Below, piece after piece: positions 1-8,208 of a stretch of 64,000 nucleotides of DNA (its first letter is position 1; the number at the start of each line of letters is the position of its first letter). The notes beneath the pieces are model-generated. The model saw only the letters and a program-made list of their open reading frames with translations, had not been told where the DNA came from and did not search any database. Made by a program: the position numbers and the translations under genes. Source of the stretch: Gammaproteobacteria bacterium (lineage in GTDB: Bacteria > Pseudomonadota > Gammaproteobacteria > Pseudomonadales > Azotimanducaceae); the NCBI GenBank assembly GCA_026709365.1, contig JAPOTD010000055.1, forward strand, positions 1 to 64,000, written 5' to 3'.

Positions 1-276
1 GCCGCCGGGGGCCTGACCGTATTTCACAAAATACGGCGGATCCAAATTGCATGTGTTTGCGTCGTGCGACAACAGGCAAACTCTGCGTGCGCTGGAAAAG
101 GCTTGCGCTATGTCCGCTGAGTAGTTAATCACCCATTCATGGTTTGCCAGCGTTGCGGTTTCAGTCATGCTGAACCCCGCATCGGCTGTCACTTGAAGAG
201 TGCCCGTGGTCTGCGCCCACGCAGGCGCGGCCACAGCCGCCAGCGCGGCGGTGAGAGTCATTGTCATTTGCTTCAT
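1..276 (-). CDS. Secreted protein, N-terminal part only (runs off left edge)
   Basis: An open frame on the minus strand begins with ATG at 276 and stays open to base 1, giving 92 visible residues. The first ~22 residues (MKQMTMTLTAALAAVAAPAWA) form a typical Sec signal peptide with an AWA-Q cleavage site, so the product is probably periplasmic or secreted. A purine-rich GGAAG lies about 10 bases before the start. The visible mature part has two cysteines (in VCLL and NTCN) and no motif I recognise. Function unknown; the C-terminus is outside the window. Confidence 0.65.
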   Translation of the reverse strand, partial: MKQMTMTLTAALAAVAAPAWAQTTGTLQVTADAGFSMTETATLANHEWVINYSADIAQAFSSARRVCLLSHDANTCNLDPPYFVKYGQAPGG

Positions 277-770
277 TGGGGGGCTTCCTAGTCCGTGGTT
301 GGCATGGGTGCGTTCGGAGGCCGAAACCCTAATGCCCCCCCTGTCAAGGCGCTTGTCGGCTCAGAGACATATCGGAATCCGGCCTAAGCGACCAGCGCGG
401 AGTTTCGCGCCAGCGAAACTCCATCCGCACCCGCAAAGCGGGTGCGCCTTGTCGGCAAAGCGCCGGCAAAGCCGCAGCCCATTGCGTCCCGCCAACACCC
501 CAGAAGCCGTCGGGACATTGCGCGTGCCGCCGGTTCCGGAAGTGGTGGGGGTAGGGAGACGGAAACGGGCTCGTTGGCCGGAAAGCCCTCAATGGCGAGG
601 CTTTGAAGGGCACTGGAAAGCTACGACATGTTTTTGAGCTCGCGCAGAGCCGGACAAGACCGCCCCCAAAGTCAGCGCTTTGATCGGCGTGGGCACCGCG
701 TTCGCGAACTTTCTCGGCGAACGCGAACGCCGGAATCTCACCTAATGGAGAAAGCCCGGCGGCTGGCTGG
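277..770. other. Non-coding gap of 494 bases with REP-like hairpins
   Basis: I see no supported gene between the start of the left-edge secreted protein and the stop of alr. Open frames here are low-complexity and proline/arginine-rich with no signal or domain. The stretch holds the REP-like hairpins listed at 399-447. Confidence 0.55.
399..447. repeat. REP-like double hairpin
   Basis: Two adjacent stem-loops: bases 399-422 form a near-perfect inverted repeat (arms GGAGTTTCGC / GCGAAACTCC), and 427-445 form an 8-bp stem GCACCCGC / GCGGGTGC with an AAA loop. The first arm recurs at 3725-3748 and, more loosely, at 19187-19212, always between genes, as expected for a REP-type element. Confidence 0.6.
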
Positions 771-1856
771 TTAGCCATGCGGCCCCGGCGATTCGCTGGC
801 GTGGGGCGAACCAAGGGCTTCGTAGAGGCGCTCGACACGTGGAGAAACGCCTGTGAGGATTTCGTAGGCGATGGTGCTGGCCTTGGCGGCCACCTCGTCC
901 ACGGGCAGGTTGGGGCCGAACGCTTCCACCCAATCGCCCACGGCCAAGTCGGCGCCGGTGGCGTCTATGGCGGTGAGGTCCATGGACACGCGGCCCAGTG
1001 CCGGGCAGCGGCGACTGTTGGCGAACACGGCGCCGCAGTTGGACAGCAGCCTGGGCAGGCCGTCGGCGTAGCCGATGCCGAGGATGGCCACCGCGGTCGG
1101 CCGCTCCGCCGTCCAACTAGCGCCGTAGCCGATCGCCTCCCCCGCCTGAACCGTGCGCACTTGAACGACTTGGGCTTCCAGGGCGGCAACCGGTTGCATG
1201 GGGTTGGGGCGCTCCGCCCAAGGGTTGCCGCCATAAAGCCCGATGCCGGGACGACCAAGGTCGCAAGCCAAGCCGGTCCCGTTCAGGATGCCGGCGGAGT
1301 TGCCGACGCATAGGCGGACGCCCGGAAAGCGCTCCCGCAAGCGCTCGATGCGCTCCGCCTGAACGGCGTTCATGGGATGCTCCGGCACATCGGCGCAGGC
1401 CAGGTGGGTCACCAACAGCCCGACCTCAACGCCGCCGAGCGCCTCCAAGGCCGTATCAAACGGGAACCCCAGGCGCTGCATCCCGGTGTCCACATGGACT
1501 GTGGCCGGGCCGGGGTTCCTTGCCGTCCAGAGAGCCAGCTGCTCCGGGCTGTTCAATACCGGATTCAGCCGGTGCTTGAGCAATGCATCAGCCGTCTCCG
1601 GGAAAACGCCCTCCAGAACATGGATGGCGGGTTCGGCCAGCGTCCGGCGCAGCGCAACGCCCTCCGCTGCCCGCGCCACAAAGAAATGCCCGCAGCCGGC
1701 CGACGCCAGCGTTCGGCCCACCGCCTCGGCGCCGAGCCCGTAGGCGTCGGCTTTGACCACCGCGCCCACGGCGCCCACGGCGCCCGCCGCGGCCTTGCGG
1801 AAGGCGCGATAGTTGGCCGTCAAGGCTTGAAGGTCGATCCGCAGGCGAGCCGTCAT
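771..1856 (-). CDS. alr: Alanine racemase
   Basis: PLP-dependent racemase that makes D-alanine from L-alanine for peptidoglycan; cytoplasmic. The 361-residue product is the usual length. The PLP-lysine motif VVKADAYGLGA places the Schiff-base lysine at about K35, and IGYGASW near residue 255 carries the conserved catalytic tyrosine. GIGYADG and RVSMDL are also typical of the family. The segment just before the catalytic lysine has a GAV-GAV-GAV run encoded by a 9-bp tandem repeat (1763-1789). The ATG at 1856 follows the TPR-protein stop by 25 bases, so the two may be co-transcribed. The C-terminal tail (ASESPGPHG) is probably unstructured. Confidence 0.95.
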   Translation of the reverse strand: MTARLRIDLQALTANYRAFRKAAAGAVGAVGAVVKADAYGLGAEAVGRTLASAGCGHFFVARAAEGVALRRTLAEPAIHVLEGVFPETADALLKHRLNPVLNSPEQLALWTARNPGPATVHVDTGMQRLGFPFDTALEALGGVEVGLLVTHLACADVPEHPMNAVQAERIERLRERFPGVRLCVGNSAGILNGTGLACDLGRPGIGLYGGNPWAERPNPMQPVAALEAQVVQVRTVQAGEAIGYGASWTAERPTAVAILGIGYADGLPRLLSNCGAVFANSRRCPALGRVSMDLTAIDATGADLAVGDWVEAFGPNLPVDEVAAKASTIAYEILTGVSPRVERLYEALGSPHASESPGPHG

Positions 1857-1881
1857 GCGTCGGCGCTCGGTCCAGCCGGGG

Positions 1882-3588
1882 CTACCAGCCGGTGCTCGGC
1901 TCGATGTCCGCGTTGCGCCATGCTGCTTCCTGCCGAGCTTGAACCGCCGCGTTGGCTTCGCCGCGCCCTGCCAGCGCTTGGCTTAGGCCGTGCAGGGACC
2001 AGCCGTTCTCCGGGAACTCGCCGAGATCGGCGGCGAAGACCTCCGCCGCAGCCTCGGCATCGCCGTGGCGCAGCAGGGCGGTACCCAGGGATTGGCGGAT
2101 CGGGTAGTGCCAGAGCGGCGGCTCCGAGTACGGCAGCGAGAGCTGGGCCGCCAGTGCTTCGCGCAGCTGCTTGATCTCCTCATCGCCGTCGCCCCGTTGC
2201 TTGGCCATGCCGGCCCGCACCAAGTTGGCGGCGATGCCGGCCAAGGTGTCGCTGATGTCGGCGCGGCGCAGCACCACCCGCTCCAGTTCGCCGCTGCCGC
2301 GGATCGCCTCAAGGGCCTCAAGCTCCGCTTGGGCCGCGGCAAGCTCCCCCTTGGAGGCGAAGGCGAGGCCACGGCCGTAGTGCCGCATGGCTTCGGCATA
2401 AGGCAGCGCTCTCGACAGGCAAGTGGAGACCTCCCCATTTTGGCGCAGTTCTTCCTTCGGCCCCGCCGGCGCACCGCACTGGGGCAAGCCAAGGGCTTCG
2501 GCCACGGCGGGCACCGCCAGCGCCTCATTCCACAGGCCGAAGCGGACGAAGGTAAACGTGGGCACGGGCAGGTAGGCCTGGATGGGCCCCATGGCCTTGG
2601 CCATTTCCGGGGAGATCCGCTCGCTGAGCCGCTCGGCGGTGGCCACCGCCAGTTCCCGGCGACCTTCCATCATGGCTGCATACCAGAGGAAGTGCAGGTT
2701 GTGGGGGTAGTAGGCGGCGGGGTACAGGCCTTGGGCGTTGCATTGGGCGATGTAGTCCTCATCGGCCGCAGCGGCGCGCTGATTGGCCTTGACCGCGTCC
2801 TCGTAGCGGCCCAGCCGCAGATAGATGTGCGACGGCATGTGCACCAAGTGGCCGGCCACCGGCACCAGGTCGCCCAGCCGGTCGGCGGCGGCCTCCGCCT
2901 TCTCAGGGGTGAACTGCTCCATGGCGTGGATGTAAAGATGGGCGGCGCCCGGGTGGTTGGGGTCGGTGGCCAGCACATGCTCCAGCGCCTCCACCAAGGC
3001 CGCGGTATGTGCCTTGGGGGACCCGTCGGCCTGCCAGTAGTCCCAGGGCGACAGGTCCATCAAGGCTTCCGCGTAAAGGGTGCGGGCGTTCAAGTCGTCC
3101 GGATGCTTCTCCGCCAAAACGCGCATCGCCTCGGCGTAGGCCGCATCCAGCGCGGCGCGGTCCGCGCCGGTCGCGGAGTAGCGGGCCGCGATGGCATCGA
3201 TGTAGTCGCGCTCGCGCTCGGTTTCATGGGGCTTTTGCGCCAAGGCCATGCCGATGGCCTCCCAGGCCGGGGCGACGGCGTCCTCGCCCATCGGCGCATT
3301 GATGTTCGGCCCCAACGCCAAGGCCGCCCCCGCGAAGCAGATGCCGCAGGTGGGGTCGATGGCGGCAGCGGCGCGGAAGGAGCGCACCGCCTCCGCGTGG
3401 TTGAAGCCGAACGCCAAGGTCAGCGCCTGGTCGAAGTAGCGCTGCGCCTTGGGCGCCTCGGTGCTGATGGCGAAATGCAGGGGGCCGATGCCTTCAAGCA
3501 GCGGCGCCAGAGGCCGCTCCCCGGCCTGCTGAACCCCGGCGGCCATAGCCAGCAGCAGCCCAAAGGCAGTTTGCAGTGGTCTTTGCAT
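1882..3588 (-). CDS. Secreted tetratricopeptide-repeat protein
   Basis: The chosen start (ATG at 3588, MQRPLQTAFGLLLAMAAGV...) gives a signal peptide and 568 residues; the longer open frame upstream has no such signal and runs through a REP-like repeat. The body is helical, with repeated Ala-rich TPR-like segments such as the one beginning YFDQALTLAFGFNHAEAV. A CGIC pair sits at residues 81-84, followed by GAALALGPNIN, a signature I associate with a widespread but uncharacterised family of exported TPR proteins. It lies 25 bases upstream of alr on the same strand. The role is unknown; a scaffold or assembly role in the periplasm is a guess. Confidence 0.8.
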   Translation of the reverse strand: MQRPLQTAFGLLLAMAAGVQQAGERPLAPLLEGIGPLHFAISTEAPKAQRYFDQALTLAFGFNHAEAVRSFRAAAAIDPTCGICFAGAALALGPNINAPMGEDAVAPAWEAIGMALAQKPHETERERDYIDAIAARYSATGADRAALDAAYAEAMRVLAEKHPDDLNARTLYAEALMDLSPWDYWQADGSPKAHTAALVEALEHVLATDPNHPGAAHLYIHAMEQFTPEKAEAAADRLGDLVPVAGHLVHMPSHIYLRLGRYEDAVKANQRAAAADEDYIAQCNAQGLYPAAYYPHNLHFLWYAAMMEGRRELAVATAERLSERISPEMAKAMGPIQAYLPVPTFTFVRFGLWNEALAVPAVAEALGLPQCGAPAGPKEELRQNGEVSTCLSRALPYAEAMRHYGRGLAFASKGELAAAQAELEALEAIRGSGELERVVLRRADISDTLAGIAANLVRAGMAKQRGDGDEEIKQLREALAAQLSLPYSEPPLWHYPIRQSLGTALLRHGDAEAAAEVFAADLGEFPENGWSLHGLSQALAGRGEANAAVQARQEAAWRNADIEPSTGW

Positions 3589-3724
3589 TTTCCGTATCCC
3601 GCTTGGGAAGCCCGCAGGCAATGGTGCCTCAATTGACGCCGGCAAGTCGAACCGGCCTGCCTTGGTGCCCATCAGTACCTGTAAGGGCTCAGAAATACAT
3701 CGAACCTGACCCACGCAACGGCAG

Positions 3725-3748
3725 CGGAGTTTCGCGCAGCGAAACTGC
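3725..3748. repeat. REP-like palindrome
   Basis: The inverted repeat GGAGTTTCGC / GCGAAACT matches the first hairpin at 399-422 with one base fewer in the loop. It lies upstream of the TPR gene, in the 579-base gap before the SulP gene. The rest of that gap holds only the gene remnant at 3828-3995. Confidence 0.55.
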
Positions 3749-3827
3749 AACGCACGCACGTTGATGCGCGGCAGGCTGCGCACCATGATGCCACCAATTC
3801 ACTGGCAAGATCGATCAACGTGGCCAA

Positions 3828-3995
3828 TTGAACCGCATGACCGGCGACGCCTCGGGGCGTGCCGCTCGCAGCGCCCGTCTGCACGACCTGCTGCTCGCCA
3901 ACGACTTCGAAGGGCTTTGCGAGCTGTTCCAGTCTCTCTTCGCGAGCATTCCCCGCCAGTGCTGCACAAACAATCGCATCGCCCGCTACGAAGGC
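3828..3995 (+). pseudogene. Remnant of an AAA/PD-(D/E)XK family protein (C-terminal fragment)
   Basis: Translation in this frame (residues ~11-56) contains LLANDFEGLCELFQSLFASI followed by NNRIARYEG. This matches the C-terminal region of the ATPase encoded at 14160-15464 (LFATNDFPGLEAAFRSIFAA), and IARYEG resembles the start of the nuclease-like C-terminal domain usual in that family. No upstream ATPase domain is present, and after RYEG the frame becomes unrelated. It is therefore a decayed leftover of a second copy, stranded upstream of the SulP gene. The similarity is seen directly; the family name is from memory. Confidence 0.6.
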
Positions 3996-4167
3996 TCTTC
4001 GCGGGAGGGGCCACAAGGCGCTGTCGCCCCTTCCGGCAACGGAAAGGCCCTTGCACGGGAATCCAATTGGCCTAGAAGCCGGGGCCTTCACGGTCGCGCG
4101 TCTCGGATCGAGGCGCGTGTTACCATCCTACCTTCACACAAGAACTTCATCCGTGTCGTAAGACGGC

Positions 4168-6060
4168 ATGGCAAGCCCTGCTTTGAATCGCTCGCTCAAG
4201 TTCATCCGCGGCCTGCTGGGCAATCTCTCGCCCTTCCTGGATTGGGTGCGGGAGCTCAGGAATCCCAACGTGCTCAGGGCCGACCTCACCGCTGGCGTCA
4301 CCGTGGCGCTGGTGCTCGTTCCGCAATCCATGGCCTATGCGCAACTGGCTGGCCTGCCTGCCCACTACGGCCTGTACGCGGCCTTCCTGCCAGTTGCCAT
4401 TGCGAGCCTGTTCGGCTCCTCACGGCAACTGGCCACTGGCCCGGTGGCGGTGGTCTCGTTGCTCACCGCCTCCGCGCTGGGCCCGATGGCGGCCGACAAT
4501 GCGGATGCCTATCTAGGCTACGCGGTCGCCTTGGCGCTGCTGGTGGGGCTGGTGCAGTTGGCGCTCGGCATCATCCGCTTGGGCTTCATGATCGCCTTCC
4601 TGTCGCACCCCGTGGTGCTCGGCTTCACCAATGCCGCCGCCATCATCATTGCCACGTCGCAGCTCGGAAAGCTGTTCGGCGTCCAAGCCAGGGCGGCGGA
4701 GCAGCACTACGACGCCGTTTGGCAGACGGCGGTGCTGGCGTTGGAGTCGCCGCACTGGCCCACCATCGGCATGACCCTGCTGGCTTTGGCGGTGATCGTG
4801 GCGGTCAAGCGCCGTTCGGCGAACTTGCCGAACGTGCTCATCGCGGTCGCCGTCACCACGCTGGTTTCGTGGGCCTTGGGGTTTGAGAAGGCTGGTGGCG
4901 GGGTGGTTGGCAGCATCCCTCAAGGGCTGCCCGACTTCAAGTGGCCGCAGATGGACTTTGCCGCGGTCACGCAACTGCTGGGCATCGCCATCACGATTGC
5001 CCTGATCGGTTTCATGGAAGCCATATCCATCGCCAAGGCGATGGCCGTGCGGACGCGCCAGCGCCTTGACGCCAACCAGGAACTGATCGGGCAGGGCCTC
5101 GGCAATCTGGCGGCGAGCTGCTTCCAAGGCTATGCCGTCGCTGGCTCGTTCTCCCGCTCGGCGGTGAACATAGAGGCCGGCGCCGTCACCGGCTTCGCCG
5201 CAGTGGTCACCAGCGCCACCGTTGGGCTGACGCTGCTGCTGCTGACGCCCCTGCTTTACCACCTGCCGCAGGCAACCTTGGCGGTCATCATCATCATGGC
5301 GGTCGGCGGACTGGTCAAGGTGCGGCCCATGATGCACGCTTGGCGGGCGCAAAAGCACGATGGCATCGTGGCGCTGACCACGTTCGTGCTGACGCTGGCC
5401 TTTGCGCCCAACCTGGAGACCGGGATCGTGGCTGGCGTGCTGCTTTCCCTTGGGCTTTACATCTACCGCACCATGAGCCCGCGCATCTACTCGCTGTCGC
5501 GCCGCCAGGACGGCAGCTTGCGCAGAACGCGCCGCAATGAGGAGGAGCTGTGTCCGAAAATCGCGATCCTGCGCTTTGAGGGGCCGTTGTTCTTCGCCAA
5601 CACCACCTACTTTGAGAATAGGGTGCTCGAGCAGGTGGCGGCCATGCCCGCGCTGACCTGCATCATTGTCGATGCGGTGGCGATCAATGAACTCGATGCC
5701 ACCGGCGAAGCCATGCTGCGCGCGCTCTCGGAAACGCTGGCCAGCCGCAACATCGCAGTCCTGTTCGCCCGCGTTCAGGGCAAGGTGATGAACGCCCTGC
5801 GTCGCACCGGCTTCATCGATCAGGAGGAGGACGAGCGCCGGTTCTTTTACAGCCGGGCGGATGCGTTGCAACACGCATGGCAGCGGCTGCATCAAAATGG
5901 CGATGCGGACTGCCCCGTCGAGGGGTGCCAAGCCAGTGACCTAGCGGGTTGCGCGCTGCAGCAACGGCGCGGGCAGCCGGGCGAAGCCCGTGCGGGCCAG
6001 CTGCCCGGCCACCCAGCCAGCTCCGACTCCACGGCCAGCCCCAAAGCGCAGCGGGACTAA
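4168..6060 (+). CDS. SulP/SLC26-family anion transporter with STAS domain
   Basis: A 630-residue inner-membrane protein. The N-terminal ~440 residues contain many hydrophobic helices, including the family motif VPQSMAYAQLAGLPAHYGLY near residues 50-70. From about residue 465 there is a cytoplasmic STAS domain (LRFEGPLFFANTTYF...) like anti-sigma-antagonist domains. SulP proteins move sulfate, bicarbonate or other anions, often with Na+ or H+; the substrate cannot be read here. The last ~50 residues are low-complexity. Its TAA stop overlaps the TAG stop of the convergent amidohydrolase gene by two bases. Confidence 0.93.
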   Translation: MASPALNRSLKFIRGLLGNLSPFLDWVRELRNPNVLRADLTAGVTVALVLVPQSMAYAQLAGLPAHYGLYAAFLPVAIASLFGSSRQLATGPVAVVSLLTASALGPMAADNADAYLGYAVALALLVGLVQLALGIIRLGFMIAFLSHPVVLGFTNAAAIIIATSQLGKLFGVQARAAEQHYDAVWQTAVLALESPHWPTIGMTLLALAVIVAVKRRSANLPNVLIAVAVTTLVSWALGFEKAGGGVVGSIPQGLPDFKWPQMDFAAVTQLLGIAITIALIGFMEAISIAKAMAVRTRQRLDANQELIGQGLGNLAASCFQGYAVAGSFSRSAVNIEAGAVTGFAAVVTSATVGLTLLLLTPLLYHLPQATLAVIIIMAVGGLVKVRPMMHAWRAQKHDGIVALTTFVLTLAFAPNLETGIVAGVLLSLGLYIYRTMSPRIYSLSRRQDGSLRRTRRNEEELCPKIAILRFEGPLFFANTTYFENRVLEQVAAMPALTCIIVDAVAINELDATGEAMLRALSETLASRNIAVLFARVQGKVMNALRRTGFIDQEEDERRFFYSRADALQHAWQRLHQNGDADCPVEGCQASDLAGCALQQRRGQPGEARAGQLPGHPASSDSTASPKAQRD

Positions 6061-7742
6061 GCGATGAGCTCGCCGGGCGTGGCCTCGGTCTGCGCACCAC
6101 CGTCGCGGACTTTAACGCCGCCAACATAGGTCGCCACATATCCCGACGCGGGCTGCACCAGTCGCTTGCCTCCCGCTGGCAAGTCATAGTGCATCTCCGG
6201 CATGCCCACATCGAGACATTGGTAGTCGATCACGTTGATGTCCGCATGGGCACCCACTTCCAACTTGCCTCGGCCTTCAAACCCGTACAGCGAAGCCGGC
6301 TCCGATGTGAGCTTCCTAATCACTTCAGGCACGGACATTCGCTCACCCAGTGAGCGGTCCCGCGTCCAATAGGCCAGGGTCGTGGTTGTGGCGCTGGCAT
6401 CGCAAATGACCGAGCTGTGCGCCCCGGCGTCGCCCAGACCGAGGATGGAGCCTTCATAGCGCATCATTTCCAGCATCGGCTCAAGCGAATAATCCGCGTA
6501 ATTGCCGCTGGCGAGCAGCAGCACGCCACGGCCCTCATTGCGCATCAGCGCATCAAACAGGTAGCTGGCGGTGGATTGTCCAGCCCGCTGCGCGGATGGG
6601 CCAACCGAATCGGATGACGGCGGTTCGTAGTCCATGCGTTCGGCCATGGCAAACAGCCGGGAATACAAACGACCGAAGCCACCGGGGTTCCCCTCCGCTT
6701 CCGCAACTATCCTTTCCCGCCGATTCAGCAGTTCCGCAAGCCGCTTCGTGATGGGCAGATCGGCGATTTCCCGATAGCTCGGGCATCTGGAAAAGGGATG
6801 AACCACGGCTTCCCAAGTGATGATGGCGCCGGTGGGGCGGCCCAGGACCTGCGGAAACACCTTGATGCCCTCCGCTGCCGCCTGTCGGGTCCGCGCCAGC
6901 AGCCCACGCCAGCCGTGCGGGTCTTCGTTGGTCTGCTTGAGCGAATAGGTCAGGGTGCAGCCAGTGGCCCGCGCAACTTCTATGGCCATGGCGATTTCCT
7001 CGTCCGCCAGCGGATACTGGTTGAACTCCGGCGCGATTTGCAGAATGCGTCCGTGTGCGGCCAACGCCTCGCCCAGTGCCCGGTACTCGTCGAGATTGGC
7101 ATGCTGGCTGGGCGCTGGAATGCCGGACTTGGTTTTTTGCCCGTGCAACCTGGTGGAACCCAGACCCACCGCACCGGCTGCCAAAGCCTCATCCGTGATG
7201 CGCGCCATGGCGTTTATGTCGTCCGCCGTTGCCATCCCGCCATCGATGGCACGCTGGCCCATGACGAATACGCGCAAACAGGAATGCGGGATCAAGCTCG
7301 CCACGTTCATGTCGAAACGACGGCCACGCAGTACCTCCAGATACTCCGGGAACGACTCCCAGGTCCATGGCAGGCCCGCGTTCAACTGTTCCGCTGGAAT
7401 GTCCTCCACCCCCTCCATCAAGGCCACCACGAATTCACGATGCTCGGGCTTGCAAGGCGCAAAGCCCACACCGCAATTGCCCATCACCGTGGTGGTGATG
7501 CCATGTCCTGAGTTGGGTTTAAGCTGGTGCTCCCAAGTGACATTGCCATCCAGATGAGAATGCACGTCGATAAAGCCGGGAGTGACCAATAGACCCCGGG
7601 CATTCAGTTGTTCCTTGCTCCGCGCGCCTTGCAGATTGCCAATGGCAGCGATCCTGCCATCCGCAACCGCCACATCAGCCACCTGTGCATCAGCGCCGCT
7701 GCCGTCGAAAACCTGTCCTTGAGCTATCACCAGATCGTACAC
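6057..7742 (-). CDS. N-acyl-D-amino-acid deacylase-like amidohydrolase
   Basis: A 561-residue cytoplasmic amidohydrolase. The metal motif FIDVHSHLDG (H61, H63) and the D-aminoacylase signature [11 protein letters not shown] (~88-97) are both present, and the C-terminal GDAGAHSS supplies the usual aspartate and histidine. Family members hydrolyse N-acyl-D-amino acids or related amides. The start is GTG at 7742, chosen because GGGGAG sits 5 bases upstream and MYDLVI begins the standard beta-strand. It is a distant paralogue of the protein at 17377-19122. The true substrate is unknown. Confidence 0.88.
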   Translation of the reverse strand: MYDLVIAQGQVFDGSGADAQVADVAVADGRIAAIGNLQGARSKEQLNARGLLVTPGFIDVHSHLDGNVTWEHQLKPNSGHGITTTVMGNCGVGFAPCKPEHREFVVALMEGVEDIPAEQLNAGLPWTWESFPEYLEVLRGRRFDMNVASLIPHSCLRVFVMGQRAIDGGMATADDINAMARITDEALAAGAVGLGSTRLHGQKTKSGIPAPSQHANLDEYRALGEALAAHGRILQIAPEFNQYPLADEEIAMAIEVARATGCTLTYSLKQTNEDPHGWRGLLARTRQAAAEGIKVFPQVLGRPTGAIITWEAVVHPFSRCPSYREIADLPITKRLAELLNRRERIVAEAEGNPGGFGRLYSRLFAMAERMDYEPPSSDSVGPSAQRAGQSTASYLFDALMRNEGRGVLLLASGNYADYSLEPMLEMMRYEGSILGLGDAGAHSSVICDASATTTTLAYWTRDRSLGERMSVPEVIRKLTSEPASLYGFEGRGKLEVGAHADINVIDYQCLDVGMPEMHYDLPAGGKRLVQPASGYVATYVGGVKVRDGGAQTEATPGELIA

Positions 7743-7866
7743 AGCGCTCCCCGATCAAGACTGAAAAATGCGAGTGGAGCGGTTGCCGATGCGCTCCACG
7801 GTGCCCCGCCAGTTGACCATTTCGATGAAATCGTCGATTCGGACCGAGCGCTCGGCCATGAGAATC

Positions 7867-7952
7867 CAGCAATTCTCATTCATGCCTATAGACGAGCTTC
7901 AGCCGACGAAGTTTGCCGGCGTCCCCGGTTCGTTTCGAAGGCGGGACGCCCT
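7867..7952 (+). repeat. Dispersed ~86-bp repeat, copy A
   Basis: This stretch aligns over its whole length with the reverse complement of 55259-55345. Shared blocks include ATTCTCATTCATGCCT, TTCAGCC-ACGAAG, TCCCCGGTTC and GCGGGACGCCCT; I count roughly 84% identity by eye. It ends in the REP-like core GCGGGACGCCC. Both copies are intergenic. Confidence 0.75.
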
Positions 7953-7990
7953 TATCTGTTAGATTTTCCCTGCGGACCCGGCAACGGGAT

Positions 7991-8024
7991 CGCCCCGCAG
8001 GCGCCCTAGGGCGCCTGCGGGGCG
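7991..8024. terminator. Perfect 34-bp GC palindrome (possible terminator)
   Basis: Bases 7991-8007 (CGCCCCGCAGGCGCCCT) are the exact reverse complement of 8008-8024, with no spacer. There is no following T-run, so an intrinsic terminator is possible but unproven. It lies downstream of nothing obvious on either strand, since both flanking genes point left. Confidence 0.5.
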
Positions 8025-8118
8025 CGGCGGTCGGATCGTGACGCCCTGGGTCATCGAGGACCGTGAGCGAGTGGGATCGGCCGCCGCCCGCACCCCAAAC
8101 CAGTCCTGAACGGAAACA

Positions 8119-8160
8119 AGGGCATCGAGGCCCGCAGATAAGGGCATCTTGCCCTCGATG
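8119..8160. repeat. REP-like nested palindrome
   Basis: The inner stem AGGGCA-TCT-TGCCCT (8141-8155) lies beside an outer pair CATCGAGG (8123-8130) / CCTCGATG (8153-8160). The inner part closely resembles the element at 12170-12190 and the GCGGGACGCCC family at 7941, 55205 and 55256. Confidence 0.5.
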
Positions 8161-8208
8161 GGTCTAATGGAACGACTTGGAACCGGGTCTTGGCGTTTGT
8201 TTCCCGGG

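Larger units (their letters stand above)
7743..8208. other. Non-coding gap of 466 bases rich in repeats
   Basis: No gene is supported here. The gap holds the first copy of a dispersed repeat (7867-7952), a perfect 34-bp palindrome (7991-8024) and a REP-like element (8119-8160). Confidence 0.6.

Noticed and set aside
344..838. A 164-residue minus-strand ORF over the REP-like region before alr
   Set aside because: Low-complexity, overlaps the REP hairpins and the alr 3' end, with no recognisable family.
1990..3636. Long plus-strand ORF of 548 residues opposite the TPR gene
   Set aside because: Typical antisense frame of a GC-rich gene: Arg/Gly/Gln-rich and without domains. The same applies to 4513-5931, 19289-21094 and 58493-60511.
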